A stretch of DNA of 64,000 nt from Halomonas elongata (lineage in GTDB: Bacteria > Pseudomonadota > Gammaproteobacteria > Pseudomonadales > Halomonadaceae), in NCBI RefSeq assembly GCF_029081005.1, contig NZ_JAJQTQ010000003.1, forward strand, positions 62,001 to 126,000, in the 5' to 3' direction. Of this stretch, positions 58,592 to 64,000 are shown piece after piece. Both the position numbers and the translations under genes were made by a program. The notes under the pieces are model-generated. The model made no database searches, was not told where the DNA came from, and saw nothing but the letters and a program-made list of their open reading frames with translations. Position 1 is the first letter of the stretch. Each line of letters begins with the position of its first letter.

Positions 58592-58951
58592 ATGAGCATC
58601 CAACGCCATGACACCAAGGCGCGCATGAGCCGTGCCGTCATCCACAACGGCGTCGCCTACCTGTGCGGCCAGGTGGCCGGTCCCGAAGCGCGCCACGGCG
58701 ACATCACCGTCCAGACCGAAAGCATGCTGGCCCGCGTCGAGGCCCTGCTCGACGAGATCGGCTCCGACCGCGAACATCTGCTTTCGGCCACCCTCTATCT
58801 CAAGGACGGGAGCGACTTCGCCGCCATGAACGCCGTCTGGGACGCCTGGGTGCCTGAAGGCCACGCCCCGGCTCGCACCTGTGTCTGTGCGCCGATGCCC
58901 GCCGATGAGCTGAAGGTGGAGATCACCGTCACTGCTCTGGTAAATACCTAA
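58592..58951 (+). CDS. RidA-family enamine/imine deaminase
   Basis: 119-residue YjgF/YER057c/UK114 family protein: [44 protein letters not shown], and [26 protein letters not shown], where the Arg in PARTCV is the imine-binding arginine of the family. Resembles the RidA-like YoaB subgroup. CAGGAGA precedes the ATG. Its stop codon overlaps the 3' end of the convergent ABC permease gene by four bases. Confidence 0.9.
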   Translation: MSIQRHDTKARMSRAVIHNGVAYLCGQVAGPEARHGDITVQTESMLARVEALLDEIGSDREHLLSATLYLKDGSDFAAMNAVWDAWVPEGHAPARTCVCAPMPADELKVEITVTALVNT

Positions 58952-60459
58952 GCATCCATCCCGGGCACTTCCAGCGGCGCTTCCTTCGGCCTGAACCGCC
59001 GCGACAGTGCATCCACGGCGATATTGAACGCGGCGGTCACCAGCAGCAGGAAGAAGGCGACGTCGAACATCAGGTACTGGAAGTTCTCGTCGATGTAGTA
59101 GCCCAGGGTGGCCACGCCCAGCATGCCCAGTATCGCCGTCTCGCGCAGGATCACCTCCGCCCGGTAGTAGAGCAGCGCCAGCAGGCTCGGGTAGAGGCGT
59201 GGCAGCAGCTCGTAGGCCAGGCGGCCCGAGGCGGGCAGGTGGGTCATGCCGGGCGTCAGGCTGTCGGCGTGGCGGGCGATGAGAAAGGCGATCAGTGCGC
59301 CATTGTGCAGGGCCAGCGCGAGCCAGGCCGGGAGCATCGAGGGGCCCAGCAGCAACAGGAAGATGAACGCCAGCATCAGCTCCGGCGTGGAGCGCAGCAG
59401 GACCAGCAGGCCGCTGCCCGCGAGGCGTGAGACGCGATTGCCGAAGTGACGGCTGGCCAGGGGCCACATGACGAGGGCCACCAGCAGGCTGCCCACCGTG
59501 CCCAGCAGACCGAGCAGCAGGGTATTGCCGATGGCCGGGGCCAGGTCGGGGATTCGCGTCAACCAGGTGATGAGTCCCGGCCAGTCCCACGCGAGCAAGG
59601 GTTGCGGCCAGATGTCCTGACTGACGAAGCGCCACAGCAGAGCGCTGTCCACCGAGGGCCAGGGGCCGAGCAGGAAGGCGCCGCCGATAGCCAGCACCGG
59701 CAACAGCCGCCGGTGGCTCCACCAGGGCAGGCTGGCGATCAGCAGATAGAACAGCCAGAGCAGGGCGCCGGCCTCATGGTAGCGGCCTTCGCGGAAGGCG
59801 GTCTCGAGCTGGAACCCCAGGGTCGGCAGGCCGACGAAGCCCAGCAGCACGCTGGCGCGCAGGCCACACTCGAAGCGGTAGCGGGTATAGGCGGCCAGCC
59901 GAGGCCAGGCCAGCGGCAACTCGGTATAGACGAAGCGAACGAGTCGGCCGACCCCGGGTGGCAGGGCATCGCCGGGCGCCCGGGGCGTTTCTTCGAGGAT
60001 CTCGGCATAGACCTTGGCGAAGATACCGGCATAGGGGATGGCCAGCGCGGCCAGGGCGGTAAGGGCCGAGAGCCCGAAGACCTGCAGGAATAGCAGGGCC
60101 CAGAACAGCTCGTGGATGGCCCGCAGGAAGGCACAACTGGCGCGAACCAGGCGGGACTTGCTGAAGAGCAGTGCCAGGGGAAAGCCGAGCACCATGCCGG
60201 CCAGTGTTCCCCAGAGAGCGATCGAGATGGTCAGCCCCAGCGCGTGAAAGGGCGATTCCACGGCGCCCCAGGCCGGCCAGGCGAGCCCCCGGGCCATGCG
60301 TGCGAGTTCCGTCCATGGGTCCCGGGTGATGATCGAGAGATCCGCCAGGGGCAGCAGGAGCAGTGCCAGCGCCACCAGCGTCAGGGTATGGCGGGCCAGC
60401 CGGGGCCCCAGGGCGTCGCCGGTGAACCACAAGGGACGAGCGGGTGGCGTCACGGTCAC
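58948..60459 (-). CDS. ABC transporter permease, phosphonate/selenate type (duplicated permease domain)
   Basis: 503-residue membrane protein made of two PhnE-like permease halves (about residues 20-245 and 290-490), each with a coupling loop: [21 protein letters not shown] and [36 protein letters not shown]. Begins with GTG overlapping the ATPase gene (GTGA). PhnE proteins are normally about 260 residues, so this is a fusion/duplication. Works with the ATPase and PhnD-like binding protein encoded upstream. Confidence 0.82.
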   Translation of the reverse strand: MTVTPPARPLWFTGDALGPRLARHTLTLVALALLLLPLADLSIITRDPWTELARMARGLAWPAWGAVESPFHALGLTISIALWGTLAGMVLGFPLALLFSKSRLVRASCAFLRAIHELFWALLFLQVFGLSALTALAALAIPYAGIFAKVYAEILEETPRAPGDALPPGVGRLVRFVYTELPLAWPRLAAYTRYRFECGLRASVLLGFVGLPTLGFQLETAFREGRYHEAGALLWLFYLLIASLPWWSHRRLLPVLAIGGAFLLGPWPSVDSALLWRFVSQDIWPQPLLAWDWPGLITWLTRIPDLAPAIGNTLLLGLLGTVGSLLVALVMWPLASRHFGNRVSRLAGSGLLVLLRSTPELMLAFIFLLLLGPSMLPAWLALALHNGALIAFLIARHADSLTPGMTHLPASGRLAYELLPRLYPSLLALLYYRAEVILRETAILGMLGVATLGYYIDENFQYLMFDVAFFLLLVTAAFNIAVDALSRRFRPKEAPLEVPGMDA

Positions 60460-61205
60460 GCTTGCCCCCGATAACAGGGCAGCGGACGGGGCTGTGATGT
60501 CGCCTCCGGCGTGTCGGAGGCGGCGGTCGCCGCGGCGTCGGGGTAGAGGGCATCCAGGTCGTCGAGACTCAACTCGGTGGCTGGCGCGTCGATCGCCAGT
60601 TGACCGTTCCGCAGCCCCCAGACCCGGTCGAAATGGGAGAGTGCCAACTCGCGCTGATGTAGGGCGATGACGCAGGTGTCGTGTTGTGCATCGATCAGCG
60701 ACAGCAGGTGCAGCGCCTGGTGGGGGTCGACGCTGGCCACCGGCTCGTCGCCGAGGAACAGGCGGCGTCGCTGATACAGGGCGCGGCCGATGGCGGTACG
60801 CTGGCGCTGGCCGCCGGACAGCTGCCCCACGGGGCGACGCATCAGGTCATCGATGCCGAGTCGCTCGCAGAGGCCGGCGATTTCCTGCCAGGGCCCGCGC
60901 AAGGGGCGCACCAGGTTCCACAGGTTGGCCAGGGCCGAATGCTTGCCCAGGCGCCCCATGTAGATGTTGTGGTAAACCGCCAGCCCCGGCACCAGGCCGT
61001 GATGCTGCGGGCACCAGGCGACGTCATCACCCAGGCGGGCGCGCAGGGCCGCCAGCAGCGTCGACTTGCCGGCGCCGCTGGGGCCGAGCAGGGCGACCCG
61101 TTCGCCGGGATTCAGGGTCAGGCTCAGGCGTGGCAGCACCACTCGGTCGCCGTGACCGAGGTCGACATCCTCCAGGGCCAGTAGCGGGGCATGGCGTTCC
61201 GGCAT
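60456..61205 (-). CDS. ABC transporter ATP-binding protein, phosphonate/selenate type (PhnC-like)
   Basis: 249-residue ATPase: Walker A GPSGAGKST, a Q-loop region CPQHHGLVPGLAVYHNIYMGRLG typical of PhnC, signature LSGGQRQRTAIGRAL, Walker B LFLGDEPVASVDP and His in ALHQRELA. Gene starts one base after the binding-protein stop codon and overlaps the permease, so the three form a tight operon. Confidence 0.85.
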   Translation of the reverse strand: MPERHAPLLALEDVDLGHGDRVVLPRLSLTLNPGERVALLGPSGAGKSTLLAALRARLGDDVAWCPQHHGLVPGLAVYHNIYMGRLGKHSALANLWNLVRPLRGPWQEIAGLCERLGIDDLMRRPVGQLSGGQRQRTAIGRALYQRRRLFLGDEPVASVDPHQALHLLSLIDAQHDTCVIALHQRELALSHFDRVWGLRNGQLAIDAPATELSLDDLDALYPDAAATAASDTPEATSQPRPLPCYRGQA

Positions 61206-61206
61206 G

Positions 61207-62064
61207 TCAGCGCAGCAGGCCAAGCGATTCCGCCACCTGCTCGATGGGCGCGTACATGGCGTTATCGGCGGGGATGAAGGCCGAACGCGGGAAACTCTGC
61301 AGCAGTTCGGGATCGTCCATCGCCAGCAGGGCATCGCGCACCCGGTCGCCGAAGCCGTCGCCGAAACGCTCGTCGGCATCGCCGCGCAGGGTCCACTGAT
61401 AATCCGGGTAGCTGGGGGTCGACCAGATCACCTCGACCTTGTCGGTATCGACGCGGTCGTCCTCGACGGCGGCCTCCCAGACGGCGTAATTGACGGCGCC
61501 GAGTTCGTAGGTGCCGGATTCGACCAGGGCGATGGTGCGCGAATGATCGCCGGAGAAGCCGACCCGCGAGAAGACGTCCTCGGGGGCCTCGTCGAAGTGC
61601 TGGCGCAGGAAGTGCTCGGGCATCAGCCGACCGGATGTCGAGGTCTTCGAGCCGAAGGTGAAGCTCAGGTCACGAATATCGCCCGGCAGCTCGTCGGCAC
61701 TCTCCAGGCCGGTGGACTGGTGGGCGATGAAGTAGCTCTTGAACTCGGCATCCTCCTGGCCCTGGGCGAGCGCCCGGGAGTCCGGTACCAGGCGACGTGC
61801 CTGAACGCCGGAGAGGCCGCCGAACCAGGCCAGCTGAACCTGGTCGTTGCGAAAGGCCGTGACCGCAGCGCCGTAGGACTTCACCGGGACGTACTCCACC
61901 TCGACGTCCAGTTGCTCCTCGAGATAGTCGGCGACCTTCGAGAAACGCTCGATCAGGCGCGACTGGTCCTCGTCGGGAATGGCGGTGAAACGGAAGGTCT
62001 CATTGGCCTGCGCCCCCTGGGCGAGCAGGGCCAGGGCGGCGGCAGTCGCGGCAATCCAGCGCAT
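61207..62064 (-). CDS. PhnD-like substrate-binding protein, putative selenate/phosphonate ABC transporter
   Basis: 285-residue periplasmic binding protein: signal peptide MRWIAATAAALALLAQGAQA, then FTAIPDEDQSRLIERFSKVADYLEEQL, VPVKSYGAAVTAFRNDQVQLAWFGGLSGVQAR and FTFGSKTSTSGRLMPEHFL. This is the PhnD-like group often annotated as putative selenate ABC transporter binding protein; the true ligand is not proven. GGAGACCGCC precedes the ATG. First gene of a three-gene operon. Confidence 0.82.
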   Translation of the reverse strand: MRWIAATAAALALLAQGAQANETFRFTAIPDEDQSRLIERFSKVADYLEEQLDVEVEYVPVKSYGAAVTAFRNDQVQLAWFGGLSGVQARRLVPDSRALAQGQEDAEFKSYFIAHQSTGLESADELPGDIRDLSFTFGSKTSTSGRLMPEHFLRQHFDEAPEDVFSRVGFSGDHSRTIALVESGTYELGAVNYAVWEAAVEDDRVDTDKVEVIWSTPSYPDYQWTLRGDADERFGDGFGDRVRDALLAMDDPELLQSFPRSAFIPADNAMYAPIEQVAESLGLLR

Positions 62065-62136
62065 CGGCGGTCTCCTGATGGAAAAGGAGCCGTCATTGTT
62101 GTGGCTCGCCGCCGACTTGGCAAGCGGAGGCCATGC

Positions 62137-62991
62137 TCAACGCGCCGGGTAGCGCGTTTCCTTCAGGCTGTCCTTGATTTTCTTCAGATGCGGCAGGAAG
62201 TCTTCGCCGCGTCGCAGGGTCACGCCGGTGGCCAGGACGTCGATCAAGGCCAGCTGGATCATCCGTGAGGTCATCGGCATATAGTGATCGGTGTCTTCCG
62301 GGGCGCTCACGGCCAGGATCTCGGTGCATTCGTCGGCCAGTGGCGAGTCGGGATCGGTGATGCCCAGCACGACGGCGCCGTTGCCGCGTGCCTGGCTGGC
62401 GATGTCGACCAGTTCGCGGGTGCGGCCCGTGTAGGAGAGCACGACCACCACATCGCCGGTATGGCAGGCGGCGGCCACCATGCGTTGCATCAAGACGTCG
62501 ATATAGGCCGAGACGGGGATGTTGAAACGGAAGAACTTGTGCTGGGCATCCTGGGCCACCGCGCCTGAGGCACCGAGCCCGAAGAAGTGCAACTGTTTGG
62601 CCTGGGTGAGATAGTCGACGACGCGATCGACCCGGACCGAGTCGGTCTCGCGCCGAGCCAGGTCGAGGGCGGCGATGGTGGCGCCGAAGATCTTGCTGGT
62701 GTATCCCTCGGCGCTGTCGCCGGGCTCCACGGCCTGGCTGACATAGGGCGTGCCGCCGGCGAGACTCTGTGCCAGCTTGATCTTGAAGTCGGGATAGCCC
62801 TTGGCATCGAAGCTGCGGCAGAACCGGTTGACCGTCGGCTCGCTGACCGACGCGGCATGCGCCAGACTGGCGATACTCATGCTGGTGGCGGCGCTCGGAT
62901 CGGCGAGGATGACGTCGGCGACCTTGCGCTCGGAACGATTGAGTTCGTCGAGTCGGCGGCGGATGCGGTCCAGCAGATCATGACTGACCAT
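62137..62991 (-). CDS. hexR: HexR-type RpiR-family transcriptional regulator
   Basis: 284-residue regulator with an N-terminal RpiR helix-turn-helix ([41 protein letters not shown]) and a C-terminal SIS sugar-phosphate domain ([67 protein letters not shown]). Very close in pattern to Pseudomonas HexR, which represses zwf and Entner-Doudoroff genes until KDPG binds. Start at 62991 follows GGAGA; an ATG at 63009 is an alternative. Divergent from zwf. Confidence 0.92.
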   Translation of the reverse strand: MVSHDLLDRIRRRLDELNRSERKVADVILADPSAATSMSIASLAHAASVSEPTVNRFCRSFDAKGYPDFKIKLAQSLAGGTPYVSQAVEPGDSAEGYTSKIFGATIAALDLARRETDSVRVDRVVDYLTQAKQLHFFGLGASGAVAQDAQHKFFRFNIPVSAYIDVLMQRMVAAACHTGDVVVVLSYTGRTRELVDIASQARGNGAVVLGITDPDSPLADECTEILAVSAPEDTDHYMPMTSRMIQLALIDVLATGVTLRRGEDFLPHLKKIKDSLKETRYPAR

Positions 62992-63130
62992 GGGCGAAAG
63001 CGTCTCCATGATGGTGGGCCGGTGCCCTGTCCAGGTGGTTATTTAACGACATTGTGCTCGGTATCCTAGCGCGGGAGCCTCGTGAGACGCCATAGTCAGT
63101 CGTTAAGCGGTGCCTGGATGCTTTGGCTTT

Positions 63131-63145
63131 AGTAGTAATTTTACA
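63131..63145. promoter_or_regulatory. HexR-type operator between hexR and zwf
   Basis: AGTAGTAATTTTACA matches the known HexR motif (GTAAT-N-ATTAC type) at GTARTNNNNTTACA positions. It lies 68 bp before the zwf start in an AT-rich stretch that presumably holds the zwf promoter. Confidence 0.55.
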
Positions 63146-63159
63146 GAAAAATTTTGGAG

Positions 63160-63182
63160 ACTAGTGCGCTATTGCGCTAGTA
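63160..63182. promoter_or_regulatory. Second inverted repeat before zwf
   Basis: ACTAGTGCGC, TATT and GCGCTAGT form a near-perfect inverted repeat (one extra base on the left) about 30 bp before zwf. It differs from the HexR motif and could be a site for another regulator or a structured leader. Confidence 0.4.
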
Positions 63183-63212
63183 TTTTGCTAAGTTAACCAA
63201 ATGGGGGCGGAC

Positions 63213-64000
63213 ATGAGTCAAGACACGCGGTCCCGGTCGGCGCGGTCCTCCGACGCCGCTGGAACGGAGGTCGATTTCGTGCTGTTCGGCGCGCTGGGCG
63301 ACTTGTCCCAGCGCAAGCTGTACCCCGCGCTATATCACCTCGATCGGGAAAACCTGCTGGCTGCGAGCACTCGCCTGCTCGGCGTGGCGCGCCAGGAAGA
63401 GGATCTCGATGGCTTCAAGTCCCGCGTGGAAGCGGCGCTCAAGCAGTACGTCAAGAGCGAGGAACTGGACCGCTCGACGCTCAAGCGCTTCCTGGCCCGG
63501 CTCGATTACCGCTGTGTGGACGCCACCCAGGCCGAGGGCTATGCCGGTATCCGCGAATGGCGCCAGGGGGCCGGAGAGCGCCCCATGGTCATCTATCTGG
63601 CGGTTGGCGCGAGCCTTTATGGTGATATCTGCCGCCACCTCCAGGACAGCGGAAGCCTCGACGAGCGCAGTCGCGTGGTGGTCGAGAAGCCGATCGGCTA
63701 CGACCTCGAGTCCTCCGCCGAGATCAATGACGCCATCGGTGCGGTCTTCCCCGAATCCCGCATCTATCGCATCGATCATTATCTGGGCAAGGAGACCGTC
63801 CAGAACCTGATTGCCCTGCGCTTCGCCAATCCGTTGTTCGGCACCCAGTGGAACCAGAACCATATCTCCCATGTGGAGATCACGGTGGCCGAGAAGGTCG
63901 GCATCGAGGGACGCTGGGGTTATTTCGATCAGGCCGGTCAACTGCGTGACATGGTGCAGAACCACCTGCTGCAGCTGATCTGCCTCATTGCCATGGATCC
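63213..64000 (+). CDS. zwf: Glucose-6-phosphate 1-dehydrogenase, N-terminal part (cut by window edge)
   Basis: The first 262 codons are present and the frame runs open off the right edge. Evidence: NADP-binding [22 protein letters not shown] (GxxGDL), [12 protein letters not shown], and the substrate/catalytic motif [14 protein letters not shown]. The enzyme feeds glucose into the Entner-Doudoroff and pentose phosphate routes. GGGGGCGG precedes the ATG at 63213; an in-frame ATG four codons upstream (63201) is an alternative. Divergent from its probable repressor hexR. Confidence 0.95.
   Translation, partial: MSQDTRSRSARSSDAAGTEVDFVLFGALGDLSQRKLYPALYHLDRENLLAASTRLLGVARQEEDLDGFKSRVEAALKQYVKSEELDRSTLKRFLARLDYRCVDATQAEGYAGIREWRQGAGERPMVIYLAVGASLYGDICRHLQDSGSLDERSRVVVEKPIGYDLESSAEINDAIGAVFPESRIYRIDHYLGKETVQNLIALRFANPLFGTQWNQNHISHVEITVAEKVGIEGRWGYFDQAGQLRDMVQNHLLQLICLIAMD

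Noticed and set aside
57641..59722. 693-codon minus-strand frame across MFS, DksA-like, RidA and permease genes
   Set aside because: It runs through four well-supported genes in other frames or strands and is rich in Arg/Ala/Pro/Gly, the mark of a high-GC shadow.

Overview
This 64-kb, GC-rich window is a chromosomal segment of a halophilic gammaproteobacterium, most likely Halomonas or a close relative. The main evidence is a complete ectoine catabolic cluster (doeA-doeB-doeX-doeC-doeD plus eutB-eutC), an alpha-glucosidase whose predicted catalytic residues fall at the same numbers I recall for the Halomonas sp. H11 enzyme, NhaB, SulP and tandem-Usp genes, and HexR/Zwf of Entner-Doudoroff metabolism. 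I saw no tRNA, rRNA, CRISPR array, phage or intact transposase. Most of the window is tightly packed operons; the main extras are short interspersed repeats.

Layout. 1-15.6 kb: alpha-glucoside uptake. The first codons of a MalT-like activator sit at the left edge, divergent from malE-malF-malG-lamB-malM. Facing it is an operon aglE-aglF-aglG-aglA-aglK-malK (extracellular-type binding protein, two permeases, GH13 alpha-glucosidase, two ATPases), divergent from a ScrY-like porin. Identical LacI-type palindromes lie on both sides of the agl/porin promoter region and a degenerate copy lies before malE; MalT-box-like sequences precede lamB and malE. 15.7-21.4 kb: lysine exporter LysO, a DUF3108 protein, a DJ-1/PfpI protein, the NAD-salvage pair pncA-pncB, and ghrA. 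21.4-32.5 kb: a MocR/GabR-type regulator (probable EnuR) divergent from the ectoine degradation genes. DoeA opens the ring, DoeB deacetylates, DoeD transaminates and DoeC oxidises to aspartate, while EutB/EutC belong to the hydroxyectoine branch. A HAD hydrolase closes the group.

32.6-36.1 kb: a bufferin-type RiPP operon (DUF2282 precursor BufA1, DUF692 multinuclear iron oxidase BufB, DUF2063 partner BufC, DoxX) followed by its own ECF sigma and zinc-type anti-sigma factor. 36.1-39.9 kb: the ynjBCD ABC transporter, interrupted by a MITE-like repeat. 40-43.2 kb: VOC and ABM small enzymes, then the NfeD/slipin membrane pair. 43.2-58.9 kb: a stress and housekeeping assortment. It holds a HelD-like helicase, RF3, three small unknown genes, two DksA/TraR-like zinc-finger proteins, luxS, a 5'-truncated metK, cfa, two nearly identical tandem-Usp genes in inverted orientation around nhaB and sulP, an MFS transporter and a RidA protein. 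58.9-64 kb: a phosphonate/selenate-type ABC transporter, hexR, and the start of zwf running off the right edge.

The most interesting items are the bufferin operon with linked sigma/anti-sigma pair, a block of five consecutive hairpins between convergent genes near 32.5 kb, a 7-bp tandem array between eutB and eutC, inverted copies of a short repeat bounding doeD-eutB-eutC, a family of 143-bp MITE-like elements with 4-bp flanking duplications, and the luxS-metK'-cfa junction. Product names rest on recalled family motifs; no database search was run.
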